Assembly: GCA_964469555.1 (NCBI GenBank)
Contig: CAYYAQ010000223.1
Span: forward strand, 1-6,309
DNA: 6,309 nucleotides
Direction: 5' to 3'
DNA from: CAYYAQ01 sp964469555
Lineage (GTDB): Bacteria > Planctomycetota > UBA1135 > UBA2386
Position numbers and translations under genes: made by a program. The notes beneath the pieces are model-generated. The model had not been told where the DNA came from. It did no database searches and saw nothing but the letters and a program-made list of their open reading frames with translations. Shown piece after piece: positions 1 through 6,245 of this stretch (positions are counted from its first letter, which is position 1; the number at the start of each line of letters is the position of its first letter).

Positions 1-965
1 TTGTAGCGACAGAGCGTCCACGCGCAGTCACCCCACATGTCGTTCTTCTGCTTCGCGGCAGAGGTCGGGCGAACGTAGACCGTCTGCTTGCTGTTTCTGT
101 GTGCCTCCTGCGGCGCGCGGAACTGGAATCCGGCGTGGTGCCCATCGCCGTTCAACCGCACGGGATGCGAGCCGATCGCTTCGAGAGTGACGGAGAAATC
201 AAGGATGGTCTTGTCGTCACCGCAGCAGTAGGTGCGAACACGTCGTCGTTCTCTCACGACGGTTGTTTCCGCTCCGTCGATCCAGTGGTTGATCGAGATC
301 ACTTCGTGGAACACCCCGCCCTTGGACCGGGTTGGTACGAACTTCTGGTGGCGGATGGTCACGCCCTTGCAGTGCCAGAAGTCGGCTTTGTGCTTGCCGC
401 CTTCTCCGTAGCTCACGCGGTTCCAGCCGAGGAAGATCCCGCGGTGGTGGGTGTACGTGCCTCCCGGCCCCTTGGTGATCAGGTGGGAGCCGGTGAGGTC
501 GTAGACGTGGAGGAACGGCTTGTAGGTCTGGTTGGGCCGCTTGGGATCGTAGGCGGTCACGTGGCGATGGACCTTGCGACCTCGGATCGACAACTCAGTG
601 AAACCCGCGCTCTCCGGCGTTTCGAGTTTCCATCCACTCGTCGCTTCGCCGGCTTCGAGCTCGAGCGTCACATCACTCTTCTGACCGGCGGCGAGGGCCG
701 CGGTCAACCAATGAACGCGGACGAGGTCCTCGCTTCCCAAAACGAGCTCGACCTGCGCGGGAAATACAGCGTTGCCGATGCGCGCCGTGCACCGGATACC
801 GTTCTTTCCAGCGGCTTCCAGGATGGCGTGGGCAGGTTTGATCGTCGCGACCGTCGGGGTCGAGTGGCGCAGGTATTTGCCTGCAGCGACGCGGACCTTC
901 ACCTTTTGAGGGGACGCGGCGAGGGGCGCGAAGGAGACGAGGACTACGAGTAGGGTACGGTGCAT
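1..965 (-). CDS. Secreted DUF6807 (PmoA-type) protein, 3' end outside the window
   Basis: The frame opens with ATG at 965 and stays open to the left edge, giving 321 residues without a stop, so the C-terminus is missing. Residues 1-17 look like a signal peptide (MHR, then a hydrophobic run ending PLAA), so the protein should be exported. The most telling motif is THHRGIFLGWN at about 172-182, followed by DFWH at 195-198 and GDGHHAGF at 273-280. A His-His-Arg-Gly motif followed later by a D-F-W motif is characteristic of the DUF6807 family (PF14100, once named methane oxygenase PmoA), which is abundant as secreted proteins in Planctomycetota and Verrucomicrobiota. The old name does not establish methane oxidation; the true reaction is uncertain, and a role in carbohydrate metabolism is an inference from genomic company. 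The start is supported by GGAGA seven bases upstream. It lies 41 bases after the stop of the preceding same-strand gene, which suggests co-transcription. Confidence 0.85.
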   Translation of the reverse strand, partial: MHRTLLVVLVSFAPLAASPQKVKVRVAAGKYLRHSTPTVATIKPAHAILEAAGKNGIRCTARIGNAVFPAQVELVLGSEDLVRVHWLTAALAAGQKSDVTLELEAGEATSGWKLETPESAGFTELSIRGRKVHRHVTAYDPKRPNQTYKPFLHVYDLTGSHLITKGPGGTYTHHRGIFLGWNRVSYGEGGKHKADFWHCKGVTIRHQKFVPTRSKGGVFHEVISINHWIDGAETTVVRERRRVRTYCCGDDKTILDFSVTLEAIGSHPVRLNGDGHHAGFQFRAPQEAHRNSKQTVYVRPTSAAKQKNDMWGDCAWTLCRY

Positions 966-972
966 GGAAGGG

Positions 973-977
973 TCTCC
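973..977 (-). promoter_or_regulatory. Shine-Dalgarno site of the DUF6807 gene
   Basis: The minus strand reads GGAGA, seven bases before the ATG at 965. It fixes the start of the signal-peptide-bearing frame. The same core precedes the ThuA-DUF1080 gene, whereas the other two complete genes have no clear site. Confidence 0.6.
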
Positions 978-1006
978 GGGTACGGCATCGTAGCGGATCT
1001 GTTTCG

Positions 1007-1798
1007 TCAGCCGAGAACGTCGGACTCGGAAACGAAGTGCGAGCGGGTCCCCGTGAGCCAATTACGGTACTCGACAGTGATCTCGCCGCCGCTGTCGAGG
1101 AGCACCTGGCACGGGCGGTAGAACAACGAGAAGAGCAGGCGCGCGCGGAAGAAGCGCAGCTTGTACTCCGCGATCTCGCGTATGCGGTCGACGTGTTCGC
1201 GGACGGGGCCGGAGGGCCCGCCCGTCGCCGTGATCTGCACGGGTCCCCAGCGGGAGGGGAACACCGAGATCCACAGGGATCCCTCGCGAATCAGGCAACC
1301 GAGGCGCGTGTGCACGATCCCGAATTCGAGCAGTGGTTGCGCGCTGCGCAGCTGGTCTGCCGTCGACGGCGTCACGGGCGCAACTCGATCCCATTGCGGC
1401 GTGAGAATCGCGATGGCACTTTCTGCGGTGTCCTTCGCCGAGATGGCCTCGGCGAGCACTCGTCCGATCGGGTGGTAGGACGCTTCGAACTCCGGCACTG
1501 CCTCCGACTCGACCCATTCGACTGCCACGAAACCGCGGTGGGACGCGACTCGCTCCCGCGTGGCAGGATCCTCCAAGCGCGACATGAGATCGGGTCCATC
1601 GGGGTGGGGTTGATCTGACGCGATCACCCGAAAGGACTGGCCGCCGTGGTCGAATCGGAATCGAACGGCGATTGGATGTTCTCCGCCCTTCGGTTCCGGC
1701 TCAGGAACAATGCCGAGCGAAGCGTCACACAAGCGGCGGACCGCCTCGTGCGGGGAGGGTAGTGGGTCTGCGAGGATGACGACGAGGGCGAGGTGCAC
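1007..1798 (-). CDS. Conserved-looking hypothetical protein, 263 aa
   Basis: I do not recognise this protein with certainty. It starts with GTG at 1798; an in-frame TGA lies 14 codons upstream with no ATG, GTG or TTG between, so GTG is the first usable start, although no Shine-Dalgarno site precedes it. The first residues (MHLALVVILADPLP) look like a buried beta strand rather than a signal peptide, so a cytoplasmic location is likely. The first 160 residues alternate strands and helices (for example RGFVAVEWVES at 88-98 and GRVLAEAIS at 112-120). A distinct C-terminal part (about 160-263) holds IREGSLWISVFPSRWGP and a helix rich in Arg and Phe (EYKLRFFRARLLFSLFYR). The N-terminal part vaguely resembles planctomycete proteins annotated near DUF2314/DUF4261-type families; that is recollection, not a demonstrated match. 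It is probably co-transcribed with the downstream DUF6807 gene. Overlapping frames in the other phases have no protein-like features. Confidence 0.75.
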   Translation of the reverse strand: MHLALVVILADPLPSPHEAVRRLCDASLGIVPEPEPKGGEHPIAVRFRFDHGGQSFRVIASDQPHPDGPDLMSRLEDPATRERVASHRGFVAVEWVESEAVPEFEASYHPIGRVLAEAISAKDTAESAIAILTPQWDRVAPVTPSTADQLRSAQPLLEFGIVHTRLGCLIREGSLWISVFPSRWGPVQITATGGPSGPVREHVDRIREIAEYKLRFFRARLLFSLFYRPCQVLLDSGGEITVEYRNWLTGTRSHFVSESDVLG

Positions 1799-1863
1799 AG
1801 CGGTGCGGATGCTATCGATCGGACTGGTGGACGCTCAGAACCCTTGCGATTAGTTTGCGCCCA

Positions 1864-2037
1864 GTGGCGGCCCCCAGAGTTCGCTCGTTCGCGATGATCG
1901 CGTGTTTGGCGTTCGCATTGCCGGATGGCGCGAAGGAACAGCTCATCGACACGAAGACGGTACGTTGGGTGCGGAAAGCGCACGCGAAACGGGATTTGCA
2001 GCCGGCCACGGTCGAAGAGCGCGCGAAGATCAAGTAG
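1864..2037 (+). CDS. Possible small exported protein, about 57 aa
   Basis: This is a short plus-strand frame ending in TAG at 2035-2037. Possible starts are TTG 1855, GTG 1864 and ATG 1894, none with a clear Shine-Dalgarno site. From GTG 1864 there is a basic n-region (APRVRS), a short hydrophobic core (FAMIACLAFALP) and then a charged mature part ending VEERAKIK, which could be a weak signal peptide plus a 35-40 residue basic peptide. Nearly all codons after 1930 end in G or C, as in the real genes here, but GC-rich DNA gives this by chance too. It is divergent from the hypothetical gene at 1798, leaving about 65 bases for promoters. It could equally be the remnant of a larger gene or a chance frame. 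No family is recognised. Confidence 0.3.
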   Translation: MAAPRVRSFAMIACLAFALPDGAKEQLIDTKTVRWVRKAHAKRDLQPATVEERAKIK

Positions 2038-2347
2038 TGACGTGTTACCGGGTCGCGGCCACGCGGCTATTCGCCTTGCTGTTTTTGCAGCCCAGGAGCG
2101 GGACCGCACACCGGAACCGCTCGAAGATCTTTCTCAGCTCGGGGCCGGACCGTGGTGACGCGTGGACGAGCCGTGGGTACGCAGGTGCGAGAATGCCTAC
2201 CCAAGCGGGGAGTGTGATCCGTCGAGCAGCGTGGAATCCGAGGGTGGTTTCCAGGCGCGCAATCTGTCAACCAACCCGCGCGGCTTGTTTCGAAGAGGGC
2301 GTCGCTGCGCTCCGGTCCCAATTCTCCGGAGCGTCGGGAAGCGGCCG
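2038..2347. other. Gene-free stretch between convergent frames
   Basis: I see no convincing coding frame in these 310 bases. The open frames that cross it in either direction are arginine- and proline-rich shadows without recognisable motifs. The only structure noted is the inverted repeat at 2308-2333, immediately downstream of the ThuA-DUF1080 stop codon. Confidence 0.5.
2308..2333 (-). terminator. Hairpin after the ThuA-DUF1080 gene
   Basis: CGCTCCGG (2308-2315) and CCGGAGCG (2326-2333) form a perfect 8-bp stem with a 10-base loop. On the minus strand it begins 14 bases after the stop codon of the ThuA-DUF1080 gene, the expected place for a terminator or a 3' stabilising hairpin. There is no T-run after it, so a classic intrinsic terminator is not shown. 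Confidence 0.4.
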
Positions 2348-3703
2348 CTACTCTCCCTTCGGGATGATCCACACGTTTCGGTAACTGACCGGGTTGCCGT
2401 GATCTTGCAACAGGATCGGTCCCGCGGTGGGGCCTTCCTTCTTGCCAGCGCCGGTCTTGTTGGGGATCTCGACGTCGTCGTGCACCATCACGTCGTTGTG
2501 GATCAACGTGATCCGGGCGTTCGTGGTCTTCTTGCCGTCTTTGTCGAAGCGCGCCGCCGTGAACCAGATGTCGTACGCCTGCCACTCGCCGGGCTTCCGG
2601 CACACGTTCGCGTCTGGCTTCCGCCGCCGGTAGAGCGCGGCGCAACCGCTCTTCGACGGATCGAGGCCGTGCGAGTCGAGGATCTGCACTTCGTATCGAC
2701 GGTGGATGTAGACGCCGCTGTTGCCGCGGCCCTGGCCCTTCTTGTCGGGCATGCTCGGCGTGCGGAACTCGAGGTGCATCTGGAAGTCGCGGAACTTCCG
2801 CGTGGTGACGATACTGCCGCCGCTCTTGGCCACGGTCATGACGCCGTTCTCGACCCGGAACCCCGCCGGTTTCTTGCCATTGGCGTGCTGCCAGTGGTTC
2901 AGGCTCTTGCCGTCGAACAGGACGATCGCGTCCTTCGGGGCTTTCGCGAGGGTGCGCTCGCTGCGCATCGCCCAGCGGATGCCGGAGGTCAGGTGCTTCA
3001 TGAAGCGCCGGTCGACCCAGAGCTTGTCGCGGTGGCCGAGGGCTGTGTAGAACACGCGGCCCTTGCCGTAGTCGCGAGACCACGCATTTGCGTAGTATTT
3101 CGTCTTCTTGTGCATGCCCCTTCCGATGTCCTTCATCTCGGGGTCGAGGCGGAGCAGGACGTTCACCTTGTCCTTGTCGAAGTTCCGGAACTGGTAGATC
3201 TCGTCGGCGATATTGAAAGCGTCACCGAGAAGAGCCGTCGCAGGGTGGGTCTTGTCGACGACGAGGATGCGGACCTCTTGATTCCACGGGTGGCCGCGGA
3301 AGTAACCGCCGATCATCTCTCCGTACTTGGCGTTCTTGTAGAAGGTATCCGTGGCGCAGTGGATGCCGACGAATCCGCCACCGTTCTCGATGAACTCGAA
3401 GAAGGCCTTCATCCCGGCGTCGGGTATCTTCAGTTCGCCAGTGGTGTAGAAGATCACTGCCGCGTAGTTCTTCAGGTTGTCCGCGTTGATGTCGTTGCAG
3501 TCCTGGGTACAGTCGACCTGGAACTGGGGAGCTGCGAACTTGCGGAGGTTGTGCTCGGCCCACGCCATCTTGCCGCGTTGCACGCGCTTGACGACGCCGT
3601 GGGTGTAGCCTGCGGACTTGGTCAGGAAGAGCACCTTCGTTTGTGCGGCGATGGGCGCGACGAGGACGGAGAGGGTGGTGAGGATCAGTGTTTTTGTGTG
3701 CAT
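2348..3703 (-). CDS. Secreted ThuA domain fused to DUF1080 (3-keto-disaccharide hydrolase-like)
   Basis: This is a complete two-domain protein of 451 residues. Residues 1-20 are a signal peptide (MHTKT, a hydrophobic run, cleavage likely after IAA before Gln21), placing it in the periplasm or outside. A ThuA domain (glutamine amidotransferase-like fold) spans about 22-245, with VLFLTKSAGYTH (24-35), GGGFVGIHCATDT (108-120), HPW (138-140) and ALGHRDKLWVD (221-231). A DUF1080 domain, the concanavalin-like family known as 3-keto-disaccharide hydrolases, spans about 258-449, with LFDGKSLNHW (262-271), RGNSGVYIH (326-334), YEVQILDSHG (337-346), EWQAYDIWF (373-381) and GPILLQDHGNPVSYRNVWI (428-446). 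The substrate is presumably a 3-oxidised glycoside, by family knowledge only. Cysteines 65, 69, 116, 354 and 368 could form disulphides after export. GGAGA upstream supports the start. It is divergent from the transporter gene, with 136 bases between them. Such fusions are common in Planctomycetota. Confidence 0.93.
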   Translation of the reverse strand: MHTKTLILTTLSVLVAPIAAQTKVLFLTKSAGYTHGVVKRVQRGKMAWAEHNLRKFAAPQFQVDCTQDCNDINADNLKNYAAVIFYTTGELKIPDAGMKAFFEFIENGGGFVGIHCATDTFYKNAKYGEMIGGYFRGHPWNQEVRILVVDKTHPATALLGDAFNIADEIYQFRNFDKDKVNVLLRLDPEMKDIGRGMHKKTKYYANAWSRDYGKGRVFYTALGHRDKLWVDRRFMKHLTSGIRWAMRSERTLAKAPKDAIVLFDGKSLNHWQHANGKKPAGFRVENGVMTVAKSGGSIVTTRKFRDFQMHLEFRTPSMPDKKGQGRGNSGVYIHRRYEVQILDSHGLDPSKSGCAALYRRRKPDANVCRKPGEWQAYDIWFTAARFDKDGKKTTNARITLIHNDVMVHDDVEIPNKTGAGKKEGPTAGPILLQDHGNPVSYRNVWIIPKGE

Positions 3704-3839
3704 GGCATCTCCGGTCGGCGGACATTCTGGCGTAGCACGCGCGAGAGAGCCAAGGCGCTGTTTAGATTCCGCTTCGACACGGCAAAATCACTGGCCGAAG
3801 TCGCGGCGACGCGATCGATGTCGTAGGCTCCCCGCGCCG
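3704..3839. promoter_or_regulatory. Divergent intergenic region with promoters inferred
   Basis: These 136 bases separate the starts of the ThuA-DUF1080 gene (minus) and the Nramp-like transporter gene (plus), so promoters for both should lie here. The middle (about 3759-3790) is locally AT-richer (tgtttagattcc, ggcaaaatcac) than its surroundings, but I could not pick a convincing -35/-10 pair on either strand. No operator-like palindrome longer than five bases per arm was noticed. Confidence 0.4.
3708..3712 (-). promoter_or_regulatory. Shine-Dalgarno site of the ThuA-DUF1080 gene
   Basis: The minus strand reads GGAGA four bases before the ATG at 3703 (GGAG with a five-base spacer). It agrees with the signal peptide in fixing the start. 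Confidence 0.6.
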
Positions 3840-5585
3840 ATGCAAGCCGACAATCCAGAACAAGAAGACAAAGCCAGCGCCGACCTCAACGCTATTCGAG
3901 AAGCAAAGCAGCGCGGTCCACTCGCGACCCTGCGGGTGTTCATGAAGTTGTCGGGACCCGGATGGTTGCAGAGCGCGATCACGCTGGGTGGTGGTTCTCT
4001 CGCGGCCAGTCTCTATCTCGGCGTACTCGCCGGCGTGTCGATGCTCTGGCTCCAGCCGCTCGCGATGGTGATGGGGATCGTGATGCTGAGCGCGATCGCC
4101 TACGTCGCGCTCTCTACGGGCGAGCGACCGTTCGGTGCGATCAACAAACACATCAACCCGGTGCTGGGTTGGAGTTGGGCCATCGCGACGTTGATGGCGA
4201 ATATGGTGTGGGCGTTGCCGCAGTTCTCACTCGCGACGGGCGTAGCGCAACAGAACCTCGCGCCGGGTCTGCTCGGCAAGGAGGACAGTACGCTCGGCGA
4301 CATGGGCGGGAAGATCGTGATCGTGGCCGCCATCCTCGCCGCGACCATCTTCGTGACGTGGTCCTATGGCAAGGGGAGTCGCGGCGTACGCATCTACGAG
4401 CGAATGCTCAAGATCGTGGTCGCCGCGATCGTGGCGTGCTTCGTCGGCGTGGTCGTCCGACTGGGATTCTCGGAGGAAGGGTTGGCCTGGGGAGACATCT
4501 TCGCTGGGTTCATCCCCGACCTTGGTTCCTTCAACCGACCCGCCGAAGCGTTCGGCGCGAGTCTTGACGCGGTGAGTGGCGCGAGTCGCACCTACTGGAC
4601 CGAGACCATCGTGGGCATGCAACGAGACGTGATGATCAGCGCGGCGGCGACTGCGGTCGGGATCAACATGACGTTCTTGCTGCCCTACACCCTGCTCGCC
4701 AGAGGCTGGGGGAAGGAGTTCCGTGGGCTCGCCCGATTCGACCTGGCGACGGGCATGTTGATCCCGTTCCTGCTGGCGACGAGCTGCGTGGTGATCGCGT
4801 CGGCGAGCCGCTTCCACGCCCAAACCGTTCCGGGACTCGTCGCGGAGGACAGCGAGGCATCGGATGAAGCTCGCGACGCCCTCAAGAAGAACTACCACGA
4901 GTTGCTGCAAGGGGCGCTGAAGGAGCAGATCGGCAAGAAGGCGTTCGAGGACCTCGTCGGCAAGACGAAGGAAGAGAAGGCCGCGAACGTGAAATCCGTG
5001 GTCGCGAGGTTGGAGCAGATGACGGTCGAGGAGCGTCGTGTCGCCGCGATGCTCGTCAAGCGTGACGCATTCGACCTCGCGCAGTCTCTGCGTCCGCTCA
5101 CCGGTGACGTGTTCGCGAACATCCTGTTCGGGCTCGGCGTGCTCGGCATGGCGCTCTCCACGATCACAGTACTGATGTTGATCTCGGGTTTCGTCATCTG
5201 CGAAATGCTGGGGATACCGCCCGAGGGCAAGGCGCTGAGGTACGGAGCCCTGGCTGCGACAACGGGCGCGCTCGGACCGTTCTTCTGGAAAGAAGCGTCG
5301 TTCTACCTCGCGGTCCCGACGTCCGTCTTCGGAATGATGTTGCTGCCGATCGCGTACTGGACGTTCTTCATCATGATGAACAGCAAGCGGCTCCTCGGCG
5401 ACTCGATGCCCCGCGGGAATTCTCGCATCGTATGGAACGTCTTGATGCTCACCGCTGCCGGGCTCGCGACGGTGGCGAGTGTATGGAGTGTTTGGAACAA
5501 GGCGGAAGTCGTCGGGATCAGCTTCATGGGCGGGTTGCTCGCCCTCGCCGTGATCGAGCACTTCGTGCGGAAACCTCGGATGTAG
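3840..5585 (+). CDS. Nramp-like multi-pass membrane transporter, atypical motifs
   Basis: A 581-residue integral membrane protein with about 11-12 hydrophobic segments: roughly 43-67, 69-92, 109-137, 157-176, 186-208, 263-287, 299-323, 423-458, 466-514 (probably two), 529-551 and 555-574. The N-terminal 35 residues are polar and cytoplasmic. The entry SGPGWLQSAITLGGGSLAAS (38-57) matches the first helix of the Nramp divalent-metal transporter family (APC/LeuT fold), whose signature is GPG followed by DPGN; here those four positions read GGGS (50-53). The sixth-helix Met-Pro-His motif is also absent: the matching stretch is VGINMTFLLPYTLL (273-286). A charged, helical stretch of about 97 residues (324-420) lies between segments 7 and 8. 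The fold is therefore supported, but the usual metal chemistry is not, and the substrate is unknown. ATG 3840 was chosen because upstream in-frame codons overlap the ThuA-DUF1080 start region and encode an arginine-rich shadow; no clear ribosome binding site is seen. Confidence 0.85.
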   Translation: MQADNPEQEDKASADLNAIREAKQRGPLATLRVFMKLSGPGWLQSAITLGGGSLAASLYLGVLAGVSMLWLQPLAMVMGIVMLSAIAYVALSTGERPFGAINKHINPVLGWSWAIATLMANMVWALPQFSLATGVAQQNLAPGLLGKEDSTLGDMGGKIVIVAAILAATIFVTWSYGKGSRGVRIYERMLKIVVAAIVACFVGVVVRLGFSEEGLAWGDIFAGFIPDLGSFNRPAEAFGASLDAVSGASRTYWTETIVGMQRDVMISAAATAVGINMTFLLPYTLLARGWGKEFRGLARFDLATGMLIPFLLATSCVVIASASRFHAQTVPGLVAEDSEASDEARDALKKNYHELLQGALKEQIGKKAFEDLVGKTKEEKAANVKSVVARLEQMTVEERRVAAMLVKRDAFDLAQSLRPLTGDVFANILFGLGVLGMALSTITVLMLISGFVICEMLGIPPEGKALRYGALAATTGALGPFFWKEASFYLAVPTSVFGMMLLPIAYWTFFIMMNSKRLLGDSMPRGNSRIVWNVLMLTAAGLATVASVWSVWNKAEVVGISFMGGLLALAVIEHFVRKPRM

Positions 5586-5644
5586 CGATCTATGCGCAGG
5601 CTCCACACCGCGCGGTTGACACTCAGCCGGTCGCGGCGCAGCAA

Positions 5645-5764
5645 GTGCGACCGATCGACGAGCTGTTACGAGGCTCGCTGCTGATCTGCGGGGGCGGAGG
5701 GCTGTCGAAGGAGATCTACGATCGGTTCGTGCGGCTGGAGGGCGGCGAGGCGGCGGGCTGGTAG
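5645..5764 (+). pseudogene. N-terminal fragment of a cyanophycinase-like (S51) protein
   Basis: From GTG 5645 the frame encodes 39 residues including RGSLLICGGGGLSKEIYD and RFVRLEGGEAA, then GW and a stop. Cyanophycinase and related peptidase S51-family proteins begin with this layout: Gly-Ser/Thr-Leu-Val-Ile-x-Gly-Gly-Gly, a helix of the type E-I-x-x-x-F, then a Gly-Gly followed by the strand leading to the I-P-T-A-S segment. Here the frame ends exactly where that next strand should start, and the catalytic nucleophile region is absent. Upstream, in-frame residues (AQAPHRAVDTQP) resemble a mature N-terminus, but no signal peptide is encoded because that space overlaps the transporter gene's 3' end. 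It starts 59 bases after the transporter. The family assignment is by eye; a chance frame is possible. Confidence 0.4.
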
Positions 5765-5949
5765 CGCAGGTCCGTGAGGACGAGTCGCTGATAGATGCGG
5801 CGTTTCTGGGTCAGCGTGCGACCGTCATCCTGCCACAATCGGAACGACACCAGTGCCAGGCGGAACTCGTGCTCCAGATCCTCGGGATGCCAGAACCCTG
5901 GCAGCGCGTGGATCATCACTGCGTTGTGCGACAGTATGAGCAGTTGCAC
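5716..5949 (-). pseudogene. Fragment like the C-terminal half of a thioredoxin-fold protein
   Basis: From GTG 5949 the frame encodes 77 residues. The segment NVQLLILSHNAVMIHALPGFWHP-type (about 5895-5952) has a beta strand, a turn, a second beta strand, then Pro-Gly and a long amphipathic helix (EDLEHEFRLALVSFRLW). That order resembles the last two strands and helix of thioredoxin-like proteins, where a loop of the type pnG-x-v-l-h precedes the terminal helix. The protein-like sequence continues upstream without a start codon to about 6010 (SDKSGIGIGGSGGKN), and the frame is open to a TGA at 6163-6165, but no Cys-x-x-Cys half is found in any minus frame. The last 15 or so codons (after LRYQP) overlap the plus-strand cyanophycinase-like fragment and are unlikely to be native. 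It may be a truncated gene or an unrecognised short one; the fold assignment is tentative. Confidence 0.4.
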
Positions 5950-6077
5950 GTTCTTGCCGCCGGATCCACCGATTCCGATGCCACTCTTATCGGATGGCAG
6001 GAGCGTGTTCGAGGGCGAGCCTCGGCGTTGCGGTGGGCGAGCGATCGGTGCCCGGGGGGTGTTTGCCCGGAGGCCCC

Positions 6078-6094
6078 GGGCGTGGGGGGGCGGG
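6078..6094 (+). other. Potential G-quadruplex motif
   Basis: The plus strand reads GGG CGT GGG G GGG C GGG, four G-triplets with loops of 3, 1 and 1 bases. It sits in non-coding DNA inside a wider G-rich stretch (6053-6108). Short loops favour a stable quadruplex in vitro; any function is unknown. Confidence 0.5.
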
Positions 6095-6186
6095 TCATTC
6101 GGCCGGGGTGCGATCTGCGGCGAAACCGTCCCGCTCCTCGATCCCGCTGTCCCCTCAAGAAGTCAGTGGGAAGGTCCGTACAGCGA

Positions 6187-6214
6187 GGCGGGCTGCCCTG
6201 AGGGACAGCCCGCC
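6187..6214 (-). terminator. Strong 12-bp hairpin downstream of the right-edge gene
   Basis: GGCGGGCTGCCC (6187-6198) and GGACAGCCCGCC (6203-6214) pair over 12 positions around a 4-base loop. The single non-Watson-Crick position (6196 with 6205) is a C-A mismatch in plus-strand RNA but a permitted G-U pair in minus-strand RNA, so the structure suits a minus-strand transcript. It begins 31 bases after the stop codon of the gene entering from the right. The RNA between stop and stem (6245 to about 6225) is a C-rich, G-poor tract, which could help Rho-dependent termination. No U-run follows the stem. Confidence 0.6.
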
Positions 6215-6245
6215 GATTCCCCAGTGGGGGGGAGAGTGGGAGAGG

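Larger units (their letters stand above)
5586..6245. other. Rearranged or degenerate intergenic region
   Basis: No complete gene is seen in these 660 bases. They hold a plus-strand fragment resembling the start of a cyanophycinase-like gene, an opposing minus-strand fragment resembling a thioredoxin-fold C-terminus, a G-quadruplex-type run and a strong hairpin, each listed separately. The stretch from about 6012 to 6180 translates only to proline- and arginine-rich sequence in all frames inspected and looks non-coding. Confidence 0.5.

Noticed and set aside
99..953. 284-residue plus-strand open frame
   Set aside because: It is antisense to the DUF6807 gene, which has a ribosome binding site, a signal peptide and the THHRG motif.
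1037..1618. 193-residue plus-strand open frame with a helix-like N-terminus
   Set aside because: It lies inside the 263-residue minus-strand gene. The Glu/Ala/Arg-rich start mimics a helix but the rest is low-complexity and Arg-rich.
2162..3826. 554-residue plus-strand open frame
   Set aside because: It is antisense to the ThuA-DUF1080 gene, which has a signal peptide and two recognisable domains. The plus-strand product is Val/Asp/Arg-rich with no motif, a typical GC-rich shadow.
3800..3827. Short palindromic bases (gtcgcggcgac and nearby cgatcg)
   Set aside because: Arms of five bases or fewer are expected by chance in GC-rich DNA, so there is no basis to call an operator.
3618..3839. Upstream in-frame extension of the transporter by 74 residues
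   Set aside because: It overlaps the start of the divergent ThuA-DUF1080 gene and encodes an Arg-rich segment unlike the Nramp N-terminus, so ATG 3840 is preferred.
4227..5606. 459-residue minus-strand open frame
   Set aside because: It is antisense to the transporter. The product is dominated by His, Arg, Glu and Asp with no hydrophobic core.
5916..6158. 80-residue minus-strand open frame
   Set aside because: It is Arg/Pro-rich throughout, and the protein-like sequence at this locus is in a different minus frame.
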